Origin: Undaria pinnatifida
Taxonomy: Eukaryota > Sar > Phaeophyceae > Laminariales > Alariaceae
Assembly (NCBI GenBank): GCA_012845835.1
Contig: JABAKD010000016.1
Coordinates: 2,288,359-2,352,358, forward strand
Length of the DNA stretch: 64,000 nt
Direction: 5' to 3'
Made by a program: the position numbers and the translations under genes. The notes under the pieces were generated by a model, which ran no database searches, had not been told where the DNA came from, and saw only the letters and a list, made by a program, of their open reading frames with translations. Positions 53,780-64,000 of the stretch are shown one piece after another. Within the stretch, counting starts at the first letter, position 1. Every line of letters begins with the position of its first letter.

Positions 53780-54060
53780 CTCCATGCTCGGCGCAACAAC
53801 AAAAACAACAGAAACAACAAACACATATAAAACAGCACAGACACGAACCATCAAGAGCTGCAGAAAACACACACCTGCAGCACAATCACATAAGACGACA
53901 CCAGCAAAAACAACAATAACAGCAGCAGCAAAAACAACACCTGCAGCACAACAATCACAGCAGAACAAAACACAGCAAAAACAATAACTGTCGCATATGA
54001 TATCATGCAAACCGCAGAACAACACATCTGCAGCCTGCAGCACAACGATCACAGAAAAAA
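53780..54060 (+). repeat. degenerate AACA/CAGCA repeat
   Basis: AACAACAAAAACAACAGAAA and CTGCAGCACAACAATCAC phrases; low complexity, no gene. Confidence 0.6.
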
Positions 54061-54539
54061 AAAGGCACCTCACACTCCACACGTATCACTTCGTTTTCAT
54101 TTCGTTTACCCTCAGCGTTGTCCAGAGTGATTGGAGCCTGCCCTGTGACCGCGGACTACATCAGATTATGGCGATACGCCCATGAGCCCATGAGCTGATG
54201 TGACGGCAAAAACTCCTAAGCGGCCTAAGGTACCCGTCTACCGTGTTAACGATACCAGGTACCTGGTATACCTACCATATCAGGTATGTATACATACTAA
54301 TTTCAAGTAATTTTTGTCCCCGAAAAAGGTTTCCAGTTCTAAAGGCGTTGTAAACTGCCCTTTCCGCCCATCGACACCCAGCACATCCAACGTTCGTGTC
54401 GATGCATCGTCACAGAGAGACAAGCTCTGTGATCGCAATCACAAGAAAGGGATACAATACACCGCACCAGGTACGTCACCCCGACAAAATGGAACGCTGA
54501 ACCCTATGTGCGTTAAAAAATGAAGGCATGGACCGGGGG

Positions 54540-54690
54540 GAAAAGGGAAGACACCAGTGACGATGACCTTGTCCGGCAGGTCGCCGAGGATAAAAACCTC
54601 TTGCGCATTGAGCTGGAAAGTTAAAGCGGTAGTAAAACAAAGCATAACTAAAGGCACGTCACCACTGCTGTGTGATAGCGTGCTACATGT
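54540..54690 (-). repeat. exon-like dispersed repeat, copy 1
   Basis: Minus strand: CTTTCCAG, then a 60 nt segment encoding LNAQEVFILGDLPDKVIVTG, then GTGTC and a tail CCTTCATTTTTTAACGCACA. The copy at 57940-58065 reads QLVRDVTLSGLLDKVMVTG but is one base shorter, so the frame is not conserved. It may be an old duplicated exon. Confidence 0.4.
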
Positions 54691-54949
54691 TACAAAGTGC
54701 ATACAAACCCCCTTTATAAACCCCTTTATAAACCCCTCTTGTTAAAAGGTTTCAAATACGTCAGCTGTGAGTAGTCAGTCGCGCGAGCTGGGTCATTTTC
54801 ATTCAGCCTCGCCGGGCAGCGGGCAGCGCGGACCATGGAAACAACATTGGCTGCTTCTGTTTCTTCATGACACGAGTAAAAAAAACACTACCATGGTATT
54901 ATACTAATCATCATGCTGCGAGCTCACATTATCGTATACCTGGTACCTG

Positions 54950-56330
54950 GCAACACACAAGCAAGACAATGCACGTCTCAGACGAACTTCCAAGCTGGGT
55001 TTCTCCACATCAAGGGGGGTACGAGCACACGGTAGGCTTGGGAACAATCTCCTCGGCATTTTTCCACCGACGCATCGCTCGGCGCTTGCTCCCTCTCCGT
55101 TGCCGAAAAAAATCGGCCTGGAAAATCGTTTCGGAGGTGGGTGGGTGCTATCTTGCGTGTGACCGTGCATGACAGCAGCAAGCAAGCAGTGTAAATAAAG
55201 CCCCTTGAGGGGATATTTTGCGGGGCCGACTTGCTTCAAAACCAGGGGGGCACATGAAACGAAACCAGCGGCTTTTGGAAGGTATCGCGTTCGCACTCTC
55301 TGTCGCCGAAGAAAATCGTGCTTGGAAAATAACCCGAGGGGGTGTGCTATGTTGCGCGTTATTTCCGCAGACGGCTGGTGATTTGGCCAAACATCCCGAT
55401 TGCTTTGGACTCGATTTCTAAGTCACAAAAAAAAGGGCTACGGGAAAAATTGAACGTGTCATGGGGCATGCCCTACAGAGGGCAACAACGGGATCTTTAA
55501 AACTAAACACCACCAACCAAACGTCCAGCAGCAGCAGCAGCAGCAGTGGAAACTCGGAGTATAAACACCTAGATGACAGACAAATACAACATGAAGAACA
55601 AAAATTGGCATCACTAAAAGCAACAAACGCCCTCGAGGCACGTAATTTACGAAATATTTTACGTTGGTCTCCAGAATGCCGTATCATATCGATACTTTTG
55701 TCTCATCCCTGGTAGGTATGGTAGGTACATAAGTGGAGGTTTTGTAATTTAACAGCAGTGTAATTGCTTTGGATCAACTGCTTTTAAGGAAGGTACGCAG
55801 AAAACGATATTGCACATTGCAAACATGTACGAAGTGAGATCTCACCACTTTTAGGCAAATAAAAAATTGCCTGCCGATCTGAGCGAGCAACAAAACACAC
55901 ACAAAAAACAATATACAACGAGCAAAACCGGTTATACCGCTGTAAACTGTAAGTCTTGTCACGGCCCAGATATAGTTATACATGTACACCTAAATAACTA
56001 CAAACGCCGAAATACATGCTGTCTGTCTCTTCATAGCAGTGTACCTACCGCATGAAACGCAAGATAACAAACATCCGCTGGGATGATTTTCCGAGACGTC
56101 TGTCTTCAATACAAGAGGCGTATCACACACAACAAAACGATAGGCTTTGGCAAGACCTCGTCCAGACCAATCCATACACGCATCGCTCGGCGTTTGCACT
56201 CTCATCCCCCGGTCGCCGACAAAGCCTACTCGGAAATTGGCCCAAGGGGGGGCGGGGTGTTCTTGCTTCTTGCTTGTATTACGGGTGTTACTGCGCACGT
56301 TTCGTCGCACACACGAAAAAATAATACCAG
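54950..56330 (+). repeat. diverged repeat with CATCGCTCGGCG core, three copies
   Basis: Copies at about 55065-55165, 55280-55385 and 56170-56290, with GCATCGCTCGGCG, CTCTC..CGTTGCCGA, TCGGCCTGGAAAAT and GGGGTGTGCT blocks. The 55200-55270 spacer (CCCCTTGAGGGGATATTTTG) is GC-palindromic. A (CAG)n run lies at 55527-55547. No protein recognised. Confidence 0.5.
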
Positions 56331-56394
56331 GCACGATTCTTGCACATGTCCAATAGATCACCCATCCCCACTTGACCATTTACGTCTTCCAGGA

Positions 56395-57497
56395 CAGACC
56401 TGTATAGCCTATAGATCATGTTACCGGGTGGGAGCCATGGGACCTGCACGGTCTAGCACATGCTTCCTGTGTTCGATCTGTACTCTACTGTATGCACCGT
56501 ATCTTAAAACGGCAGATAGATACATCTGCTCTACATGATCTAGAGTGCCAACTGCCCGGGGTGTTAACTCCTGCACCCGTACACTTGAACCGAGGACAGC
56601 CCGGATTGCATGACGTGGCCGTTGCTTAACTTTATAACTCTCAACCCCTGTGCCAAAAAAAAGTCAACTCACGATCACAGCATCGGCCAACCCAAGCAGC
56701 CGGACCGGCTGGACTAGTCCAGGGGAGTAGAGCGTATTTATTCCTACTAAATTTTATTAATAGTTGATACGACCGCTCTTGTCGCTCTGTACTTTTTCCG
56801 TCGCTATTGCTGCTCCCCAAAGCGCATAATCATACACTTAAATTGGCTTGTCACCGGTGGTTCTAAAGTGGGTACACAGCTGTACCGCTACTGCTGTGCT
56901 TGGCTCGAGCTCTCCTCTCTCTCTCCTCCCGCAGCCCCTTTGTATGGGTTTCCCTAATGAAACGCGGCGTGTTTCTTGAACGTACGTGCATCATCAAATC
57001 TACCGGAAACTACTGGCAGACTCAATCAGTAGATAGATACTACCAGTAGTACTCTACTGGCAGTATGAAGCACTTTGCCACTCCTCAGCTTTGTCAATCG
57101 GTAATCGTCACGATTCGTCAGGTATTCTCTTTCAAGTCCCAAAAGGATTAATTCCAAAGACAAGTCAGAAGACATGCAATAGCTTACCCACCCCCAGAAC
57201 CGAAATCAAGCTGTGTCGATAGTTCAGGAAAGGATCAAAGCCTCCAGACTAGTGCACCAACCAGGCGTCGGAACGCCAAACATACACCAAGTATGCCAGG
57301 AAGAGACGGCAGTTATCGCCGTCGTCAGTCACAGCTTTAGGACTTACGACACCAAAACCAGTATGTTCCGTCTAGACCGTCTGGACGGCCGTCCTAGCAC
57401 GGTACGTCTAGACGGCCGCCGGTCACAGGTCAAAACTGCAGTCTCCTGACATCTTCGAGTAGGGTTGGTAGGGCCGCTCCGAGGGAGTCCGAAATGG
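56395..57497. repeat. gene-free; CAGATCA-family copy and CCGTCTAGAC phrases
   Basis: 56395-56540 is a CAGATCA-family unit (TTACCGGGTGGGAGCC). 57365-57430 has short inverted phrases GTCTAGACCGTCTGGACGG. No gene seen. Confidence 0.4.
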
Positions 57498-57895
57498 ATT
57501 CAACATTCGACACCTAAATCGTGTACCAGGTATACCTTAATTAACGCCTTAACAACTCGAAACCCGTTTTGGGGGACAAATTACTTTAAACTCGTAAAGG
57601 ACGGGGTTTCTGGGCTCTAAAGGGATTAAGGGGTTATGATTCAACATTAACACCCAAATCTTGTACCAGGTATACCTTAATTAACGCTTTCACAACTCGA
57701 AACCCGTTTTGAGGGACAAATTACGTTAAACTCGTAAAGGAAGGGGTTTCTGGGTTCGAAAGGGATTAAGGGGTTTTATAAGAGGTTTCTGGGCTCTAAA
57801 GGGGTTATAAGGGGTTTCGGGGCTCTAAAGGGGTTTTGCTCTAGAGGGATTTTACAAGGGGTTTCGGGGCTCTAAAAGGGTTATAAGACGTGGTA
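57498..57895 (+). repeat. 142 bp tandem duplication and GGGGTTTC array
   Basis: Two units (57498-57639, 57640-57781) share TTGTACCAGGTATACCTTAA, CAACTCGAAACCCGTTTTG and GACAAATTAC, followed by 57780-57895, an irregular array of GGGGTTTCGGGGCTCTAAAG. Confidence 0.85.
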
Positions 57896-57939
57896 TGCGT
57901 CGATGCAAAATCGACGAGCGGTGAGGGTTCTAACTCTTA

Positions 57940-58065
57940 TGTGCGATAAAAATGAAGGCGGGCTTTAAACCATGGGGGAGAAAGGATGGCACCTGTTACC
58001 ATGACCTTGTCGAGAAGGCCGCTGAGGGTAACATCGCGAACGAGTTGAGCTGCAAAGCAAAAGCG
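57940..58065 (-). repeat. exon-like dispersed repeat, copy 2
   Basis: See 54540-54690. TTGCAG, then a one-base-shorter version, then GTGCC and CCTTCATTTTTATCGCACAT. Confidence 0.4.
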
Positions 58066-58230
58066 ACCGGAAAAAGAAACGAGAAGAAAAACGCTGTTGC
58101 GCTGTTGTACAGCAGTTTCATGCGCGTTCAACGCTGCGTTCCACATCTCGTGAAACTTGGGAGTCGTTGGAGCACCAAGCCAGTACATATTAACGGGTTT
58201 AAGACGAGAAAATGGTATGGTTCGTGCGCC

Positions 58231-58432
58231 TTCCCAAAGCTCAGCGTTCACGACAGCCGCACCACACAAGCCACAGCATCCAAGCACGGAGTACCCCACA
58301 ACGGTAGGGCTAGGGGTAGGGTTTGGGTTTTCCCAAAACACGGCGTTCACGACGGCCGTACTACACAAGCCACGGCGTCTAAGCATAGAGTACGCCATAA
58401 TGATAGGGCCAGGGTTAGGGTTCGGGTTTACA
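58231..58432 (+). repeat. ~100 bp tandem pair with telomere-like ends
   Basis: Two units share GCGTTCACGAC, CACACAAGCCAC, GCATCCAAGCAC-like and GAGTACSCCAYAA blocks. Each ends in a telomere-like run (AGGGCTAGGGGTAGGG; AGGGCCAGGGTTAGGG). Confidence 0.8.
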
Positions 58433-58982
58433 AAGTCAACGCTCCCCAGACCCACCACGCTTCGTATTTTAGCTTATCTACTGTCTACAGTACAGTCCTG
58501 TCACAATTCGGAACCAAAGAAAATTCCTGGAATCTCGTTGGTCTAACATTCGTCTCAACAGTCTCCGACAAGCTGGCACCGCAAATTACAGCGGAACGTG
58601 TGATACGAATACATCGTACGCGTACTCTACTGCTGTAGTGACGGATATCGAACAAGCATCGAGCTCGACATGTACCAACAAACCAAACATCAAATCGAAG
58701 CGAGTTCCACAATGATTGTAGTTGATAAAGTTAGCTGTATGTAGCGAATTTTTTTGCTCGATATCAGTATACAAAAGAAAAACTGTACGAATAGGGATCC
58801 CAGGTTCCAGGGGCTTATCAGGTGGGGGGAAAAACGCGCTCGAAACGATATATTGATTATCAAGTCCGATAGTTCATATCCTGATATATCGCAACTTCCC
58901 ATTCGATAGTCGACACTACTGATTTGTGTTTCTTGTTTTGTTGTGGACGACCTACAGTTTTGCAAAACAGAACAAAAGTTCG

Positions 58983-59095
58983 GCTGGCGTGATTGAGGAC
59001 TTCGTCGCAACTCATCTTTGCAAGCTGTGTGTGATACTGCGATCGCACGTGTAATGGGTGTACTCTACAGGAGTACAAAATGTGTCCTCATGGAA
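58983..59095 (+). repeat. dispersed repeat S2, partial copy
   Basis: AACTCATCTTTGCAAGCTGT and GTGTGATACTGCGATCGCAC, then TGTGTCCTCATGGAAGA. Confidence 0.7.
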
Positions 59096-60472
59096 GACAG
59101 TTTATCGGACCAGGTATTGTCTGATACGATATAACTGGTATGCGATATGATTGCTGTTGTTGTTTTCTCACATCAACTCTTGTCAAAAAAATCCAGAGTC
59201 CGTGGTCAAACAAAGGTGCTGGAGCCCTAGGAAGATCCGAAACCCCCCCAAAAAAACCAAAATTCGTCCGGTATGTACTACGCTTTTCCGCCTAAAACGC
59301 ACGATACGAAGAAGGCGCAAGAGTGAAAAGATCCAATGTGCAAACTGAACTCACATGACGGCGGGTATCCACTCAACTACAGCATAGAGTTCCCCCGTTC
59401 CCACAACTAACCAACTCGCGGCTACAAACTACAGCGGTTGGGCTGTCTGCACCGTACGAACCGCACGGTAATCGTGAGCACAGAAGAGCGCGCCTGTTGT
59501 CTGGAGTGCTGTCAGAGTGACGACCCGCGGGCATGCAGTGAACCAAGAGCAATCCAACCAAAAGCCACAATACAAACATCAATGATCGCCCCGCCTTCCC
59601 GAGTTATTTGACAGGTTGCAGCGCAGCTACGACGCCCGTGCTTGACAATTGAAAATTGCGGGGGGTCGCCCCCCATGAAGGGTATACAACTCTTCTACAA
59701 ACTCTACAAAAAAAAAACAGGGACGTAAGCAACATGTTGTACTACTGCCTCGTAAAAAAAAACTGAAAAAAAGACGATCGCTGATATGACGGTGCGATTC
59801 CGATCGCATGCCAAGGCATAACACAGATGTATGAACAGGTTGCGTCCTGGGACTTGTAAAGCGCATCCCGCTGGAAACAGCCGTATGTCATCATACACCG
59901 TAGACGGGCCGGACGGACCGCTGCTGCATACTGCTGTCTCGCCGTTCGTAAAGAAAGGAGATCATGGACCAGGAACATGAGATGAGAAACCTCTGGAAAA
60001 CACGAACGATAGACGAACAAAAACACACAAAACACACAAAAAGCACTAAAACAAAAAAGTGCAAACATGAAGCCAGCCCAGCTCGTGTTCAGCGCGCATC
60101 GCAAACAACGCGATTCCGAAACAGCCGTAATCGCCCAGCAAGCAGAAAAACGGTCAACAGCAAGAAACGCTCCCGCTCCACCCTCCCCACGTAGTTTGTG
60201 ACCACAGAGCTCATCTCTCTATTAATACGAGATAGGAGGCATCGGCAGAGACACTGGTTGCGGGATGTAGATGGGTGCAAACATCAGTTTGATGTGAAGG
60301 ACACACACCGATAAATGCAAAACTGCCCACCCGCCGCTTCCACGAGTATCGGTATCACGTTCCTCGTAATATTCAATAGCATACAACATCACGACATACC
60401 CCTTTCGTGACTCGTGACTGACTGCGCACCATCTACCGAAAGACAAATATATGATATATATAGAGGACACAC
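59096..60472. other. gene-free
   Basis: No conserved protein recognised on either strand; AAC/AAAC-rich stretches around 59995-60065. Confidence 0.4.
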
Positions 60473-60590
60473 AACCCGTGATACGCGCGATCGGAGTATC
60501 ACACACAGCTTGTAAAGATGAGTTTCGACAAAAAATTCGATCTCACAGCTGGAGTGTATTTTAATTTTTATAATATACTCCGGAGTATAT
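60473..60590 (-). repeat. dispersed repeat S2, inverted full-length head
   Basis: Plus strand: ACACAACCCGTGATACGCGC, GATCGGAGTATCACACACAG, AGATGAGTTTCGAC, ATCTCACAGCTGGAGTGTAT and the AT-rich lead TTTTAATTTTTATAATATAC. Confidence 0.75.
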
Positions 60591-60611
60591 ATATATAAGG
60601 CCACACCCCTG

Positions 60612-60710
60612 CCAGGTCAGCGAAAACCCGACATGCTCCGTCCCGGGATAATGCATCATAGGGATATCGTCATACAACTACCGCCATGCATGAAATAAGC
60701 ACACACACAT
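60612..60710 (+). repeat. poly-C-tailed family variant without a C run
   Basis: GCCAGGTCAGCGAAAACCCG, ACATGCTCCGTCCCGG and ACCGCCATGCATGAAATAAG; matches the 14870/15036 variant, C tail missing. Confidence 0.5.
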
Positions 60711-61997
60711 CCAAGGCCCCGCTGTCCAACCTCGCCACGCGATTTCATCGTTCCATCCTACAACCAACCTTGCGCATTGGCCTTTCCCAACCCCTCCGGC
60801 TCAATGTCAAGGTTCCTGTCACATGTGACATATAATTTTATTTTTACAATATAATACTACTGCTGTACAATAATAGTTCCGATCGCTCTTCATGTTCTGT
60901 GCCTTGCAGGGCAGACAGACACCTAATCTTGTGATTGATCTCCATGGGTTGAAGATCGTGCTGACGGATGACACCCAGACGACCTGAATGATCTAGCACA
61001 ATTTTCCTGGCTTGGATCTGTGTTACACATACTGCACAACATACTATTAATATATATATGACGACAGATGTACGATCTATATGATCTAGATCGTAACCTG
61101 TCCTTTGCGTGGAAACTCCAGCTCCCGGCTCTCGTCAACCGCTCGCCCTACAGCAAAAAAAAAAGGCGACCCGGTACAACAGAGTAGTGCTCTCTTCATA
61201 GTGCCGGTTGCCCCCTACATTGCCTGTAAAATCGCTTGGAATAGTTGCGAACAACCAGTAGTGGCAGTACGCAAAGTAGTGCCGGTTTCCTCTATAGTGC
61301 CGGTAAACCCCGGTCCAACAGAGTAGTGCTCTGTTCATAGTGCCGGTTACTCCCTACAGTGCCTGTTAAATCGTTTGGGACAGATGAGAACAACCAGGAG
61401 TGGCAGTGAGCAACGTAGTGCCGGTGGCCCCTATTGTGCCGGTATTTGCGGCACTAAAGAGGCAACCAGCACTATAGAGGGATCACTACTGCTGCTGTAA
61501 TGAAAATAAGAGCAGTGTCTAATTAAGATTCTGCGGTATGTATATATACCAGGAACACCGCCAGAGGGCACGATTTTCTTTTATATTATTACGTCGCTTT
61601 TCGTGGCTCTGAGGGCAGCGGGAAATCCGTCCAAACTTGTAGAAAGCAAAAGGACGTTTTGGCATAATTTTTGGGCATGGTCAACCAACTTGTTGAGAGG
61701 ACTCGCATGCATACTTCGTATTTCTTTTCTCGTTGCTCGAGGTTCTGGTACTGCTGTACTGACTCCGGTATTTGTTTGTTTGCACCCCTCCCTCCCTTCC
61801 TCCCTAGCTGCAGGGGGAAAGGAGAGGGTAGGAGGTGGTGGAGCAAGAGAAAAACAGAACACAAAACGTTTCAAACATGCTTCAAACCATAAAAAAAAAT
61901 AGAACAAAGGAAAAAAACAGCAGAGCAGTAAGTCAGCGCCCTTGTGTTATACCACTACCTGGTGTTTGTTAATGGAACAAAAACAAAGAAACACACA
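60711..61997. repeat. CAGATCA copy and GTGCCGGT tandem pair
   Basis: 60895-61095 is a CAGATCA-family copy. 61150-61320 and 61308-61490 are two diverged tandem units (CAACAGAGTAGTGCTCT, AGTGCCGGTT, AACAACCAG, AGTGGCAGT). No gene seen in 61500-61990. Confidence 0.55.
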
Positions 61998-62135
61998 CTT
62001 TGGCCGCGAGATCGCGCATTTATCCGAAACTCATCTTTGCAACCTGTGTGCGATGCTTTGATCGCGCGTGCTACGGCCGTTGTACTACTGTTTGCCCTCA
62101 TGAAGGATATACCGGTCGGTGAATCCCCTTGGTGC
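61998..62135 (+). repeat. dispersed repeat S2, diverged full copy
   Basis: GAAACTCATCTTTGCAACCT, TTGATCGCGCGTGCTACGG, CCCTCATGAAGGATATACCG and GGTCGGTGAATCCCCTTGG. Confidence 0.7.
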
Positions 62136-62710
62136 TAACTAAACCCAGGGTCAACAGGGCAACTTCACAACGTTTCAGAACGTTAGACTTTCTCTTCGGG
62201 GAGGGGGCTCGTCCCCTCTATTACCTTCGCACTGCTGTTCTTTCCTCCTTCTCCCTCCCTAGACGTAACTCAGATCCAGGCTCAGCGAGCAGGCTCTTTG
62301 CCGCCCTCGCCAATACGGTACACGCCTTCATTCTTTATCGCAAAACGAGTCCAGCTATTTCTTCCCTAGTCGAGAATACGTACGCACATACCTGGCATTT
62401 CACAATACAGCGGTGTACAGAACAGACTGCTGTACAGAACGATAATGGCCTCTTCGCCTATCGGCCCCGAGACCGTCATAACTTTGAGAGCCCGGGCGAT
62501 CTCACATTCCAGGTGTCTTACTCCTGATTTTTCATCAAGAGCGCGTCGGGCGGTTCACAGCCCAAATCACAACCATGGGAGGACTCGTCCGGCTTCGTCG
62601 CGGTTGCCTCTCGGCCTCAAATGCCCCACACAGAGAACAAACAAGAGTCGGGGTGACCGAACACGCGAATACACACACACAAGACAACACACCCCCTCGG
62701 GGCGACTTTC

Positions 62711-62830
62711 GAAGCTGTTTGTCTCGACAACGGGGAAAGAGTGCAAACGCCACACGATGCGTCTATGTTTCGAAGCTGATTGTCTCAACAACGGGGAAAG
62801 AGCGCAAACGCCAAACGCCACACGATGCGT
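62711..62830 (+). repeat. ~58 bp tandem duplication
   Basis: Two units with TCGAAGCTGTTTGTCTCGAC / TCGAAGCTGATTGTCTCAAC, AACGGGGAAAGAG and CACACGATGCGTCT. Confidence 0.85.
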
Positions 62831-63914
62831 CTGTGGGGCGCTGTGGCGGTGCTGTGGCGGATCGGCGTACTGGTGGCGGCGGAGTGTGCGCCATTTCTTG
62901 GCAAAGCAGTGCGGTAAACACCGACGAACGCCACGGAAGGATTTGACCGCACGGATGCGGCGCTGACTGACGACAGACGACACCATCTCTCGCCTTGCAA
63001 GTGCACCCACGGCTTCCTTTCCGTCAGTTACCCCGTTTGGGGCACATGTGCAAACATTAGGTCCTAAAATTCAAGCATAGCGTTAACACAAATAAGCAAA
63101 AACGCGGGAGTGTGCAGCATACGATAGTGCATTTTGCGCGCATGTCGTACCGGTTCCTTGCACCGATATCCAACATGACAGCACCAGCAAAAACCTCCTG
63201 CCCTACTTATAGCAGCCCGAGCTGCCTTGTTGGGCGGAAGCTGTGAATTATTTTCGTCATTTTTTCGCCTCTCGAGTCTCAAAAGGGTCAATTGTTAAAT
63301 GCAAACTCCTTCTTCCTCCGCGCCTGCTGCCATCAGACCTCCTGGGTGTAACACCAGCCCCCCAAAAACCAAACAAAAAAAAGCAGATACGTGCATACAA
63401 CATCTTCACCAGGGACAAACATGTGATAACTGGTATATATACACCGGTATACAGCAGTGTACCGACACACACACCAACACAACACAAACCCCCCAAAAAC
63501 CAGCAAAACACAAACCGAGGAAACGAAAGAAAGAAACGAACACCCAAAACGCACACTCGAATATGTGTCGCAAACCACAAACGACGTCACCCGCAGCCCT
63601 GCGTGTGTGTGCGTTGTCGACCACAACCGTTATTTCCACCTATTGACACTTCGACACCCAGCACACCCAGTGTCCCAACATGAGGATTCTGCGTCCTAAG
63701 AGAGATACCCTCTGGTCTCTCTCTGTCTTCACACATTCATGTGTTTTCACACTATGAATTTGAACAGCAGTGCGCGGGTAGTTCCAAGTATACATCAAAC
63801 TACTGCACGGTTCAAAATATGCATCAAACTACTGAGAGGAAACTGCTGATGCTGTGGCGCTGGCTGCTGCTTATAAGTAACTGACAGGGAGTCCCGGGCC
63901 TTAAGTCGTCCATG
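62831..63914. repeat. gene-free; CACCCAGCAC-family copy
   Basis: 63625-63720 shares CACTTCGACACCCAGCAC and nearby blocks with 27660 and 54355. ACACACA/AACC-rich stretch 63455-63560. No gene seen. Confidence 0.4.
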
Positions 63915-64000
63915 AGGGCATACACAACCCGTAACACGCGCGATCGGAGTATCACACGCAGCTTGCAAAGACGAGTCTCGCTGAAATTCTCAATCTTGCA
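63915..64000 (-). repeat. dispersed repeat S2, cut by the window end
   Basis: Plus strand: ACACAACCCGTAACACGCGC, GATCGGAGTATCACACGCAG and CTTGCAAAGACGAGTCTCGC. Confidence 0.75.

Overview
This is an intron-rich, repeat-dominated piece of a eukaryotic nuclear genome, most likely a brown alga (stramenopile). The clues are genes split into short exons with canonical GT/AG borders, a decayed Ty3/gypsy polyprotein tail of a type I know from Ectocarpus gene models, TTAGGG-type interstitial telomere-like repeats, and many homopolymeric G/C runs. No operons, CRISPR arrays or complete tRNA/rRNA genes were seen. The species assignment is an inference. REGION BY REGION. 1-4.9 kb: repeats, including a cluster of tRNA-like (A-box/B-box) units and a triplicated ~0.5 kb segment, leading into the first exon of a minus-strand DUF1365 gene (4879-5168). 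5.17-5.42 kb: a short divergent promoter. 5.42-16.96 kb: a plus-strand aspartyl/asparaginyl beta-hydroxylase gene that I could assemble from at least six phase-compatible exons. Its long introns hold minisatellites, homopurine tracts, several repeat families and four decayed copies of the start of its own exon 4. Its last coding stretch carries a 1.3 kb repetitive insert that stays open in frame, directly before the arginine that should bind 2-oxoglutarate. 17-19 kb: one low-complexity coding candidate. 19-34.5 kb: nested mobile elements. These are two families of short inverted-terminal-repeat elements, a foldback element, a 1.57 kb element made almost entirely of GGAAGCTTCC-like palindromes around a telomeric tract, the 3' end of a gypsy-like retrotransposon, and a complete 768 bp terminal-repeat retrotransposon in miniature (TRIM) whose primer-binding site extends into a ~60 nt tRNA-Ser(CGA) copy. 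An unrecognised, possibly spliced coding region lies at 28.5-30.3 kb. 34.5-46.7 kb: no convincing gene, but C/G homopolymers, CAA and CTA microsatellites and dispersed repeats. 46.7-50.8 kb: two exons of a minus-strand Rho/Rac GTPase, with an array of degenerate partial copies of one exon just downstream of it, and a 0.93 kb inverted duplication inside its intron. 50.8-64 kb: repeats and tandem duplications without a convincing gene. HOW IT FITS TOGETHER. The two recognisable enzyme genes at 5 kb share an upstream region and could be co-expressed, but no functional link is shown. The most striking theme is local: two unrelated genes both have serial, decayed partial copies of one of their own exons in the neighbouring intron. 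This suggests that short-range segmental duplication is a frequent process in this genome.
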